From Chondrosia reniformis (lineage: Eukaryota; Porifera; Demospongiae; Chondrillida; Chondrillidae): 64,000 nt of DNA. Positions 34,138 through 46,289 of this stretch are shown here, piece after piece (position 1 is the first letter of the stretch; every line of letters starts with the position of its first letter). The notes under the pieces are model-generated. The model did no database searches. It saw only the letters and a list, made by a program, of their open reading frames with translations, and was not told the DNA's origin. The DNA is taken from positions 2,480,001-2,544,000 of the forward strand of contig OX359195.1 of the NCBI GenBank assembly GCA_947172415.1, given 5' to 3'. Position numbers and translations under genes: made by a program.

Positions 34138-37100
34138 AGTGGTAGTGGTCTAATTATACCTTTTATGGCCCACCTTGCTCAGTAACTTGCTGTCCTCTCA
34201 TCATGAGTACCTCCTATATATATTAAATGTTGTAGTGATACATGTACACAATGTCATCTGAAGAGATACGTAACATGGAGACAGAGAACAGAAAACACTT
34301 TAAATGAATCTCTCAATGCCATGGTAATGTGAATCATATATACAGAATTTATTAATTATTATACAATTAAAACCAGTATAGAGGTGCCATATCTCATTGG
34401 AAAAGAATTATAGATAAAACTCATCATCATCATATTATACATAATATATATGTCAATAGACTCTTGATCGAAAATATTTTCAATGTTTAATTCAAGATAC
34501 ACAAGTGTGTAACAAGTTAATTGTTCTGACGTAGTCCTGACCACTTCTGTAAGAGTGATGTGATGGTCTTTCCTTTCCTTCCCTGCACACTAACTTTAAC
34601 CTGCAGAGGAAGTACGTAGGGCATCATTCATTTACAAGTAACACTATTGACTACTACTCGGTAGCAGACCTTCTTTGATTTCTTCTTCTTTGGTTCTGAA
34701 TCACTGTCCTGACTTGGACTGCCTTCTCTTGACCCCACAGCACCTTCACTGGTCACCTACAGGTGTTACATGTCCATTTCAGTATAGAGATCCCTCTAAA
34801 GCGATCACCCTGGACCATAGTTTGAAATGTACCCTTGTATTGTGAGGAACATGGATCATTTGAGTGTTCATGTTTCAGACACGTACATTGGGACGTTGAC
34901 ACTATTTGTTTTTCCAGCATCCTTAGATTCTAGCCACCTTATATGGGAGGAATTCATTGGCTCTACATGACATCTTTAGTTTAGCTGTATACTATTCTAA
35001 TTTGCAAGCTAACCCCAAAATCATAAAAATTTCCTCGATCCGCCATTTTTCTTGAGTTTCACATGATTAGCTCTCACTCTCAGCAATAGTGAAATAATAA
35101 TCACATTTATTCTGAGGACCTTTTCAAAGATTCACAAAAATTTCTATCCTCGAAAATATCCTACTCTATAGTACCAGTTTATGTGATATGTACTGTACAG
35201 TTCACAAGAGCAGACTTACATCACTCAATCTTCCGGGAGGACCCACTGGACCATAATAAATTTGAGGCTCAGCTTTAACTATAAATTCTTCAGGATCGCT
35301 CTCACTTTCATCCTTCTCTGCTTCTTCATCTGGAGGAGGAGACGGGGGAGTTGGAGGAGAGGGAGGGATTTCCCCTTCTTCTAAGGGAGGGGGAGGGGGA
35401 GGAGGAGGACCTTGCCACACCCCCTCAACTGTAGGTAGAGCAATTAATTCTTCAACACCTACAGAATGTATATAAGAAGTTCAATGCAGGGTGAAACAGA
35501 GGTTCACTTAATGGAAACCAGGAAGACTCTGGTTCCCATTAAGTGAAGTTCCAGAACTCCAGACTCCGCTGATGAGACATCGGAGCCAAGATCAGTCTTG
35601 ATCTGAAAGTCTCTAATTTGTTCATTTTTACCTGATATAGCTTATATACCTGGTGGAGGTGTGGTCTCTCTTGAGTGGGAGGTGTGTACATTCTTCTGCC
35701 TTTTGATTGGAGTCTGTTCCTCACTAGCTTCTCTTCCCTGTCCTATGGCCCCGTTCTCTATGACGTCATCAGAGGGAAAGTCCCATGAAGCCTTATCAGT
35801 GACAGCATTATAATAGTAATACCTTTCAAAATCACTACATTACAATGGAAGAAGTGATATTGTGTCACTAGAGGAACTGAATAGAGTTTAGTACAAAAGC
35901 ACTGAAAAGCATATAGAAATGTTCAATAATTGCAGCTAAATAGAATATATGTAAATATTTAAATGTTAGATACACAATTTAATAAGAAAATATAGATAAT
36001 TCTTTGATCAGTAAAATGCATGTACATATGTTAGAAGATAACAATCCGAATTATTCATTACCATAGCAACTCACACCTCCTAACTGACTACATCAAACTT
36101 GCTCTGCCATGAGGAAATCCCTATAATCAAACTTTCCTCTGGTGTACTGAACGAGTTACTATGTCTCTAGGGAGACTAGTGCGAGCCACACTTTCAGAGG
36201 CTTAGTTTCAAAGATTTATTACAGCACAGTTTGTCAGTGTAAATGTCATGTGACTATCATGTGATCTGAAGTGGGTATACCAAATGCATAAAGCACCCAC
36301 CTATCCCAAACAAAAGTCCATCCAGTTGGAGCTACTTGAGTCTCATATTCTTGCAGGGCAAGGGTAGTTTCCTCTAATTTCTGCAAGAGATATTGTGTTG
36401 GTAACACCCCCTCTCTCCAATCATTGACTCTGACCTGTAAAATGAGATGCTACCTGACAATAGTGGAGAAGAGCAGTGCAATATATTATATATGTACAAA
36501 CCTCAACTTTGAATAATTCTATAATAAGTGGATGTGTTCGATCCCATGGTAACAGCTCCTAATAGGGCTAGCCTCTTTAAAATCATTTTACAAGTGAGCT
36601 CTGTAGTCTCCTAATACAGTAGAGAGGAAAAACACGAAGAAGCAATTGCTAGGAATCTTATGACCATCTTTAGTCTTTTGAACATTTCAAGAGAAAGTGA
36701 CTGAAGAAGATCGCCAGGGTAAAAACGTTTGAATCTAAAAGAACTGACTGCATCTCTAGACATTCAAAAGACTAAAAGATGAACCATCTCAAAGACAGTG
36801 TACATATGTATATATAATATATAGAATTACGCAATCTTATGAATCCATTACATAATGTGTACTATCTATACATACCTCAATCAATGCATACCTTAGTAAG
36901 ATTGGGATTACACAAGTTCTCCTCCTCCGAACAATCTTGCAGTTGAGGACGATTACTTCCATTGTTGGGCTTCAAGTTAGCCACTCCCTCTTTATCACCA
37001 GTCACACCCACTTCCATACCATCAACATCATCTTTACTGCTATCATCTCTAGTAACACTTTCTTCATCTTCTAAATTGTCTGCTATTCTTGTCTTTTTAG

Positions 37101-37633
37101 CTAAAGGACTATCTGGACCAGCTTCTGTGATTGGTTTCTGAGTGGTTGGCAGTGTGTCTCCGTTACGTGGTCCCTCCTCCAGGATAGCCTCCAGTGCACT
37201 GTCAAGCATGTTATCAATGTCCGACTCGTCTGATTCTGAAGGAACATATCCCACTAAACTGACTCCATCTTGATTGGCTTCTGAATCCTCATTCCCATTT
37301 CCATTTTGCATATCCAATTTCAGAGTGGTACCAGTCTTGTCAACTTCCTCAGGATCTACATTCTCCTGGAGATCAGTCTCCTCCTGTATCTCTGCCGTGC
37401 ATGGGGAGGGGGAGGGGACACCTGACTCCGCCTCATCCAGAATGGTTGGGCCATACACAACTTCACCAGTGTTCTCTTCACTCACACTCATATCAATGTT
37501 AGAAGTGTCCTTGTCCTGTAGGTTGGTGGGAGTGACCCCTTGTGGGAGTGTCCAGGATACATTGTTAGTGACAGTATTCCAGTAATAGGTATAGCCAGAG
37601 TTTTGATCAGGGCACATCTGCCATTCATCTTGA

Positions 37634-37785
37634 CTGCAGGTAATAAAGATATGCCAACCACAACTATATTACTATTCATCTTGACTACAGGTAATAAAGA
37701 TATGCCAACCACAACTATATTAATATTCATCTTGACTACAGGTAATAAAGATATGCAAACCACAACTATATTAATTTTCATCTTG
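37634..37785. repeat. 51-bp tandem repeat with extra splice acceptors, copy C
   Basis: Same array as 9548-9702: three units next to the acceptor of the first WW exon, each ending in the CTGCAG/CTGTAG-TCAAGATGAA acceptor-like word on the minus strand. Copy B has it at 26556-26702. Confidence 0.75.
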
Positions 37786-39505
37786 ATAAAGATTGGAGTT
37801 ACTTTCTTTGTTTAGTATACTAAACAAATATGCTAAATCAACATATTTCATGATTCTTACATGAATTACTACCTGACAGCAACTATACATACATAAATGT
37901 TAAAATAAGACAACCACAACTATTTTTCTAAAAGATAAGCAAACACAATTTCTATACTTTGTACATCAGATAGTTTAAAGTCATCACTATACTACAAATA
38001 TGAAAACCCATTATGTGTTATAAGAACTAACAGATAGACAGATGGATGGACAGACAGACATATAACTATTTTAAAAAGGATAGCTGTTTCCACAGACATG
38101 GACTTTTGAGCAGGTCCTGCAAAATTAAAAAAAAAATCTATAATATATATACATATATGTACCTTGAGGATTCCTCCATTTGGTTGGAATTAACAGGAAT
38201 GTTTTCAGTAGATTCTCCTTCAGTTCTCAAGTGGTCCTTCTCCTCCCTCTCCTCCCTCTTGTCGTCAGAGGTCTCCCTGACTGGGGAGGAGGGTGGAGCA
38301 TTGTCAGACTCCAGTGTGCTGATAGCCTGAGGAGAACAAACATGAAAAGAATCATTTCTATATTTCATTCACATTAAATGAACAATTGCTCAATCAGGTG
38401 GTCATAAAGCAGGCAAAAGTAAACAAGATTGCTGGAAATTCTAAACAAGATGGTCTAAGTGATTGGAACCACAACAATCATAAAGATGTACTAAAATAAA
38501 AATGGTGGCACCACAAGTTACTAAACTAGCCATTTTTGAACAATGTAGCCATGGAGAGTCACCTGACAGTCACATGACGCAATATGACAACTCACTCACG
38601 ACTTAACAATGATATCAAGGGTTGCAGTTTGGGGGACATTTGCCCTAAGCTAAATACCATTCTTAAATTGTACAACCTAGAGGTAAGGAAAGCCAATCTA
38701 TATACTCTACCTCCAATACAATAAAACATTAGCTTCCATACGTTTCCTTCAATATTACGTGGAAACTCAGTTCCCTCCTGGGATGATGAGTTTTTAAATT
38801 ATATAATACTGGATGTGATTGAATGATGATATAGCTGTACAGCAATGAGGGTTACTTTCCTAGTAGATTATGGGAAAGCTGTCAGACATTAACCAGATAC
38901 TTTAACCACAAGTGTTCTCATGTTGAAAATCAGAGTCTGGTAGAGTGAGAGAAACACATTTACGGATTCTCCATCTCTTTGTGACCCTCTAGTACTACCT
39001 AAATTTATGTACGCTCACAAGACATGGCAACGCTTTCATCAACTGCATCTTCATGAGGAAATATTTCAAATGTTTCAAAGGACACTACTGGTCTTTGAGG
39101 CCACTTGTAGAGGTGGCTGTTGCCAGGTAACCACGGATCCAATCATGTACAGGAAAAGTTCATTCGTGACCAAACTGGTGGTCTCCATGGAGAGATGGAG
39201 AGATTAAACGGCTGAAAGTTTACATTTGTATCTAGAGAGGAATTCCGAATCATTTCCGATAAAGCCATAACTGGGGTCCAATGAGACAGAAGCTGTAATA
39301 ACTGTCTCCTGGCCAGTTACAGATGGCCTGGCCAAATCTCACACAAGACCACAGACAACAAGACAAAGAATAAATTTAAAAAGCAATTGTACATTTAATA
39401 AATTATATACACAGGAAGACATAAAAATCCATTATTCATAAAATCTAGCACTTGATTAACAGAAATGTATCAGAAATGTATCAAACAGATTCACATTCCA
39501 CCAAA

Positions 39506-39644
39506 AGTATAGTATAGTAGTATAGTAGTATAGTAGTATAGCAGTATAGTAGTATAGTAGTATAGTAGTAGTATAGTAGTATAGTAGTAGTAGTAGTATA
39601 GTAGTAGTAGTATAGCAGTATAGTAGTATAGTAGTATAGTAGTA

Positions 39645-39697
<53 letters not shown>

Positions 39698-39756
39698 TAG
39701 TAGTATAGTAGTATAGTACTAGTATACGTAGTAGTATAGTAGTAGTAGTAGTAGTA

Positions 39757-39821
<65 letters not shown>

Positions 39822-39822
39822 T
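39506..39822. repeat. AGT/ATAGT microsatellite, about 315 bp
   Basis: Nearly pure runs of AGT mixed with AGTAT, inside the large FNBP4-C intron. Absent from copy A (deleted there) and from copy B. The long open frame on the minus strand (poly-Leu/Tyr/Thr) is an artefact of the repeat. Confidence 0.95.
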
Positions 39823-40533
39823 AATCATTACAATCACACTTCATCACTTGCATTTGACATCTTAATCATAGGCTACAGGTAATGGACCACAGGAAGTGCT
39901 ACATGTCTATATGTATCCTCATGGACCAGAGACTGTAAGAGGTCACAGGAAGTGCTATATGTTTATATGTATCCTAATGGACCAGAGGCACAGGTTAATC
40001 CTATACAATGGGATTGTTCTCAAGTTTTCTTTCTAGATTACTTGATCTTTATTTCATTTTACACCCAGCACTACACCTTATACTAACTTCATTAATAAGA
40101 GCTAATTCATTTCTCAGACCAATTAGCTCTGTTTTTCCTTGTCACTAAATGTCTGCACGCTAACACAGTTAGTCTTACATTTCTTGACCAAACCTCTCTC
40201 CTAGAGGAAAAGAGAGCTTTGGAGGAAAGTTTGAGGTACACCTCAAGACTAAAGTAGGATGAATGGAGACGTTAACCGTTAATCCACCAACATAGCTATC
40301 AAATCCTTATCAATTTAACTCTAAAAATCCACCATTTATCTCCAATCAAGTAGAGTAGGATGAATGAAGACATGAGGTTTCTTCTAACTTATCTTGAAAG
40401 GGTCTATCTGTATCTTTTGAACATCTAAAGACAATTGCTGAAGAAGACCCCCTGGGTCCAACAAGAAGTTCACACCAAAACGTAGATGCTCAAAAGGAAT
40501 TTAAGATGAACACTTTCAAAGATAAATGGAAAC

Positions 40534-40839
40534 ACCACCTCTCCAATCCACCGTCTCTCCAATCCACCACCTCTCCAATCCACCGTCTCTCCAATCCACC
40601 ACCTCTCCAATCCATCACCTCTCAAATCCACCACCTCTCCAATCCACCACCTCTCCAATCCACCATCTCTCCAATCCACCACCTCTCCAATCCATCATCT
40701 CTCCAATCCACCACCTCTCCAATCCACCACCTCTCCAATCCACCACCTCTCCAATCCATCATCTCTCCAATCCACCACCTCTCCAATCCACCACCTCTCC
40801 AATCCACCACCTCTCCAATCCACCACCTCTCCAATCCAT
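40534..40839. repeat. 16-bp minisatellite, long allele
   Basis: About 19 units of CCAATCCACCACCTCT and close variants, against about six at 11298-11400. Period 16 is not a multiple of three, so a stop-free unit stays open in all frames. This explains several overlapping open frames (SNPPPLQSTTSPIHHL on +, ERWWIGEVVDWRGGGL on -). No sign that it is translated. Confidence 0.92.
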
Positions 40840-42007
40840 CAATTCTCTATAATCATCCTTAACTCATCTTTGTTAATAGCTTCTCTCTCAGTTGTAAACA
40901 GAACTGTACAGCTACTGCACCCTACACAATTTCCTGAGAACCACTTCCATTAAACAATCTGACCAGATGGATACACAATTAACAACAACTTTATCATGTG
41001 ATATAGAAATACCACCTGCACCTCCTCTTATGTAAGCACTGTAGTCATTCAAATAGAGTACAAGTGCAGTACAATTTACACAAATATTTACTACTCATTA
41101 TATCATCTGCCAGTTACATCCACATATGACCATTGGCTGTCACACAACACATAACATTACTTAAAATTCTGTAAAGGGAGGTACAGAGAGGAACACACAA
41201 TCCAATTTTATCACAACAATAAGAATCCAATGGAGGAGAAAGAGCTGTCTGTGGTTTTTAAGACTATTTCTATATTGGATGACTTGGAGATTCATGACCA
41301 CTGGCTGCCTTTTAATAGCACTTCAGTCCACCAACCAAGATAGGACTTTGGTCACTTGGCTGGTAGGTGTAATAACTAGTAATTATTCATGTTTTCAATA
41401 AGAACAATAGTTCTAAAAGATATATTTATTAAAATTCCTTTTGTTAATTTGTAATTCATGCTACAGCAATTTTTGTTTTCTAAACATTAGTGATTTCAAT
41501 CTAATAATATTCAGAAAACTGCAGTTCTTACTGGTCACTGGTGAAGTAATTCCTGGAAACAGCTCTTTGGGGGCGTAAAGAAAACAAGCGAGAAGTATAT
41601 CATGGTATACATATTACATTAATACAGTGCTGATTAATCTTGCAATTTGAGGAAGGTCACTTGATATAAACCTCACAAGCTTTCTCTTCTGAATATCACA
41701 AAGAGAATCAGAAGATATTATAATAGGGCAAACTAGTTCGTACGTAGTTCAATACTATTACTATTATTATTAAAAATTGGCTATTGATTTTTTTTTGGCA
41801 TTTTCAAGGAGTGAAGACAAATTCAAAGAAGAAACCTATGCATCTTTGTAAATGCTGCTAAACTATAATTGATGTACCCTTACGATTCACATCAGTTCGT
41901 GGTTATATAAAGATATGTATCTTTGTACAGTTAGGAAATGAACCACACATTTCCTCAAGGGAAAAGATTGATACAAATGGCTCTACAATACTGATATACT
42001 GTACAAA

Positions 42008-42964
42008 CTACCATGCAGGTTTCACAACAACCTTTTCCCTGCTGTAACTGATGCAATTGAAACCTGGAAAGTTGGCCATAACTGCCCCCCACCCTCCTCC
42101 CCAGCAGATTGCCATCAAAAGGCTTGGGACATCCCAAGGGTTCAGAGTACTTTTGAAGCCATTCTATCTAATGCTCTGGATCCCAGATCTAGAGCTAGAC
42201 TTCTTGCCACCTCAACAAAGGAATCGGGGGCGTGGCTTAATACCCTACCAGTATCTTCATTGGGTCTGCGACTGGATGATAATTCCATCAGAATTGCTGT
42301 GGGTCTCCGCCTTGGTGCCCCTTTATGCAGAGTACACACTTGCCAGCTTTGCGGTGGTGAGGTGGATGAGCTAGCCCTGCATGGCCTTAGTTGTAATAGG
42401 AGTGCTGGCCGTCATCCTCGCCATTCAGCGATTAACGACATCCTCAAGAGAGGCCTTGCTTCCGCAGGAATCCCTTCGATTCTGGAGCCCCCAGGCCTTT
42501 CTAGGTGTGATGGAAAGAGACCAGACGGTGTTACTGTAACACCCTGGAAGACAGGCCTAAACCTCATCTGGGATGCCACATGTGTGGATACCTTTGCCGC
42601 CTCCCACATCATACAAGCTACAAGGGAGGCTAGAGCAGTTGCCAACCAAGCTGAGCTCAGGAAAAAGGCCAAATATAGCCTCCTCTCCAGAGCAAACATC
42701 TTCCTCCCATTCGCAGTTGAGACATCTGGAGCCTTTGGACAAGAGGCTCTTCTATTTTGCTCCGACCTAGCCAGAAGAATACGATCCAGAAACCAAGAAA
42801 GCAATTCTTATATGTTCCTGATACAACAACTATCTATTGCTATTCAAAGAGGCAACACTGCTGCAATCATGGGATCAGCCCAATGCAGCCTCTCTGAACT
42901 ATTTGACAATGACTCTATTTATTGACATAAAATTATGTTAGTGGTTATACTTAAAATGTAATGG
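42008..42964 (+). mobile_element. 3' end of a reverse-transcriptase retroelement (fossil)
   Basis: A 957-bp insertion in the FNBP4-C intron, flanked by a 9-bp duplication CTGTACAAA (41999-42007 and 42965-42973). Copy A keeps the empty site near 12552-12560. The plus strand encodes the C-terminal region seen after reverse transcriptase in some animal retroelements (LGAPLCRVHTC, LHGLSC, DGKRPDG, WDATCVDT, AIQRGN). Only the 3' end is present; the duplication and truncation suggest target-primed insertion of a non-LTR type element. Young relative to the A/C duplication. Confidence 0.7.
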
Positions 42965-43806
42965 CTGTACAAATAATGTTTATTAATTATATATGAAGGG
43001 TAGGAGTATTTGCTGCTAGCAATGTACTCATTTAAACTAGCTTTGTAATCTCTCCTTATCATATTGCTAATGAAGACCTCCGGGTTGTAACATTCATCAA
43101 ACTTAATGAATCTATGTTGCTGATGCCATAAAATCAAGATCAAGAAAAAGACAAAGATTCCCAGGGTCACTGATGAAGGGTGGAATTCCCAGAAACAGCT
43201 GTCTGGCCCAGTGGAGCAGAAGAAGGAAGAAAAGAAGAAAGAAAAGAAAAGAAAACACTTTATCTTCATCAAAAGCTCTCTCCATGTTTAGTTCCCTATA
43301 GGCTTTTTTACAGAGTATAAATAGAATGTAGGAAATGGTGTATTAGATTTTTCAAGTTCATTAAATCATGTACGTATATACCAATTAATTATACACCTTA
43401 TGAAACAGATTAAACAATAACATTATAGTAATGGATTATATAGCTCTTAATTGCTTACTACATGTCTAAATAATTCGTATTCTTTATAAGCCTGTATATT
43501 ATAATACTATATTCGTATCTTTGCACATTTGACACTTGTAAAATAGTAAATAGGTAGTCGCATGAATCAAATATATACGTCAACAACAAATTAACAAAGT
43601 GATTACAATAGCTTGGTTAACAGAATTTTAGCATTTATCATTTTAGAGTTAATTCAATAAACAACTAGAGAGAGTATTAAAAGTGTCAGAATCTGGATGA
43701 ATACGTAAAATATAGAATAATATAAATGTCCCAGACTATAGAATATGGTACATGATATATTGCAAACATATCCTATCTTGGCATATATATTGTATGTATA
43801 TATATA

Positions 43807-44011
43807 CCATGTAGCCAGAAATATAGGCGGGGAATTTATTTTAACAATTTGGTGATTGTCACACGAATCGCCAAATTGTGATCCACCAATATTATTGCAT
43901 CATAGTGATGTTATCCATTGTAACGTTGGTAACCACCAATTAAAACCACCAATATTTAAATCTGTCCAAAATCACCAAATATTCTTCCCACCAATATTTC
44001 CGGCTATATGG
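43807..44011. mobile_element. Short inverted-repeat MITE, copy C
   Basis: Counterpart of 13410-13604, with ends CCATGTAGCC and GGCTATATGG. Confidence 0.6.
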
Positions 44012-44081
44012 TATTATATTTAGTAACATACGTACTTGTAACTATTTGCAAATATAATAATGCAAAATCATTGTTTGCATA

Positions 44082-44174
44082 CAGTAGAATCTCAATTCAT
44101 TCAATATTAGTGAATATTCCCTATAAAGAACTTAATTTGTTCCCCATTTAGCTTCACTATAATGAGATCCACTG
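44082..44174. mobile_element. pogo-like MITE, copy C
   Basis: Counterpart of 13671-13763, with ends CAGTAGAATCTC and GAGAT(T)CCACTG next to TA. Confidence 0.7.
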
Positions 44175-45040
44175 TATATATTGCTATGAGTACAAACAAC
44201 ACTAGAGTATAATGCAGTACCTTCAGAAAGTCTTCCATTTGTGTGTCCATTGAGGTTAATGATTTTCCAACCGACTTTTGTTTAGTATCATTTGAGGGAT
44301 CACTGTTGGACACGCCCACTCTATTACTGACCTCTTCTTGAACAGCTTCCCCTTCCTCGTCGCTATGGTAACCACTCATCATTCCTAGAAGTGGATTGGC
44401 AAGATGACTTTCAAGTTTTTGCCATTTTCCTCCTACAGCCGATTCTATAGTTGAGATACGTACAAGAGAAACATTGCTTTAAAAACAAGTAAATATATCA
44501 AGGAGCAACTACTGCTCCACTTCAGAGAGGTAGCAGCGACGATTGGTGCTTGAATAGATAATTCTGCTCTATACAGAGTCATTCCCTCCAGTACACACAT
44601 ACTTAACAGTCTTAGGTAATAAGAATAATAATGATTTTAATGACACACTTTTAGAAGCTCCACGTCAACGGTTGCCTAGTAACTGGCTATTTGAAGAATA
44701 AAGTGGATATACTTTTCACTTACATGGACAAGGTAAGCTACAATTGTCATAGTGATGCTTCCTTCATGTTCCCCCTCTTATACTAACTACAAAATAGTTG
44801 TCATCTTCATTCACTAATTAGTAGTGATTCTCTTATCAGAACAAGCTGATACTCAAGACCCAACTCATTTCCACATTAATTTTATCATCAATACCTTTAA
44901 CCCTTAAAAACTAATACAGTATATTTGTATACACATAAGCACATCAACTAGTATGTAATATGTCTACATAGAGTGTATAATTACAGTAATATTATACATT
45001 ACAGAAAGAAAGAAATACTTGTGGAGAAGAGAACTCGTGC

Positions 45041-45282
45041 CAAGGATTCACAGAAGATCAAGATAAAGAAAAAGACAAAGACTCCCAGGATCACTGATGA
45101 AGGGTGGAATTCCCAGAAACGGCTGTCTGACCCAGTGGAGAAGAAGATGAAAGAAGGGAAAAGAAGGAAGAAAAGACTCCTGTATCTTCATCTAAAGCTC
45201 TCTTTAGGTTTAGTTCCCCTATAGGCTCTTTTTACAGAATAGGCATATAGCATGTAGGAAAATGGTATATTAGATTTTTCAT
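45041..45282 (+). other. Extra 240-bp segment with lysine-rich frame, related to two intronic segments
   Basis: Relative to copy A (join at about 14635), copy C has this insert. Its core (AAGGGTGGAATTCCCAGAAA and flanks) also occurs at 12717-12840 and 43127-43250. On + it reads TPRITDEGWNSQKRLSDPVE within a lysine-rich frame that starts upstream of the insert (from 44973). On - the copy at 43127 reads a hydrophobic segment (SVTLGIFVFFLILIL). Which strand, if either, codes is unclear; it may be a dispersed repeat. Confidence 0.4.
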
Positions 45283-46289
45283 AATGTATACTTGGTTCAG
45301 ACAGCCACTGCTGCTCCAAGTCACGTGACATATTAACGTAAGTATTGCGAGTAGCTAACTGTTTAAGGTCTCATATCCCCTCCTCAATGTAGAAGATCCG
45401 ATAAAACACTAGCGCCAACTTCGTCTGTAAACGTAACGAAACTCTTCTCCAGTTGCTGATGTTTACGTCTGTTCTTATATATGTGGTACCTGCACTCATC
45501 TTGTCCTATTCACTTTGAGGTCAGCCGAGGGGAATCCCCGTGTCTACGCCCCCCCGCAAGTAGGCCTACGCCCTTCCGCCTGTAGACTGAGTGTACGTAT
45601 GATCGTCGAATGAGGTCTCTGACTTGATTCTATAAGACGTTATCTTCTTATATCCTGAACTGAACGTTGACGTGTCTCTGATCATAAGGACGAGACTTCA
45701 TTTTGGTTGAGTTGGAGGTTAGTTGAATCATAGACTAACCATTACATGTAGATGTAGTGGTTAGTCTATGGTTGAATAAAGTACATTCTAGTCCAGTCAG
45801 GTAGCCATTTTGACTGTAGAAACCAGATAGACTGATAGGTTGTGGAACTAGACCCATTTCTAACTGTCATTCCATTCGACAGTTAATAATTGATTTAGTA
45901 ACTAACCGTTCCATTCAAAACACGTAGCTACACCAACTGCGCGGCCGATCTCTCTAAATGTTTATTTGACTAACTGTTCAAATTTGAGACTAGCTGGGAA
46001 ATAGGTCTGTGAATGGAGTGCTACTCAGTAGAGTGTGGTAGCGATAACCTGATCTTTATCTACTTTACTCGTGTTCTCACTTCTTTGTGTTATAGTTAAT
46101 GTGTTTAGTCGTCGAACTGCTTCACCAGTGACACGTCAGGAGGAGCAAACTGGAAGTGAGTGATTAACACGAGTAATCTAATCCACCACTTTTCTGCATC
46201 AAGAGGCTAAGGATAGTTAAATTAAGTACATTCTAGTCAAGATACGTATAGCCATCGACAGACTGTGAATTGTGTGGTCGACTACTGAC
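45283..46289. promoter_or_regulatory. Paralogous 5' region of FNBP4 copy C and NLR-3
   Basis: Matches 14640-15640 of the A/NLR-2 interval. It includes the degenerate first NLR exon (about 46097-46156). Homology stops at about 46290, where a Penelope fragment begins. Confidence 0.45.

Larger units (their letters stand above)
34517..44444 (-). pseudogene. FNBP4: FNBP4-like, copy C, most complete but frameshifted
   Basis: All exon types are present on the minus strand: 44221-44444 (NPLLGMMSGYHSDEE..MEDFLK), 38163-38326, 36892-37633 (first WW, GYTYYWNTVTNNVSWTLP), 36502-36610, 36301-36434 (NDWREGVLPTQYLL), 35650-35822 (second WW, NAVTDKASWDFPSDD), 35220-35456 (PPPPPPPPLEEGE and GPPGRLSDV), 34670-34756 (KKKKSKK) and 34517-34600 (ITSLLQKWSGL, stop). 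The order WW, linker, WRE helix, WW, proline-rich, basic tail is that of FNBP4. One lesion stands out: 4 extra bases (GATC, about 36540-36543) against copies A and B in the 109-bp exon, shifting frame and soon meeting TGA. Without it this copy would read through all the exons I can see. The first coding exon was not found. It could be a recent pseudogene, a null allele or an assembly error. Confidence 0.75.

Noticed and set aside
36690-36735. CTGAAGAAGATCGCCAGGGTAAAAACG as a third hammerhead-like motif
   Set aside because: The core departs from CUGANGA and stem II is poor; no Penelope coding traces beside it.
39481-39837. 118-residue minus-strand frame of Leu, Tyr and Thr
   Set aside because: Pure product of the AGT microsatellite; no gene features.
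40506-40862. Overlapping long frames on both strands with 16-residue repeats
   Set aside because: Explained by the 16-bp minisatellite; inside an FNBP4 intron.
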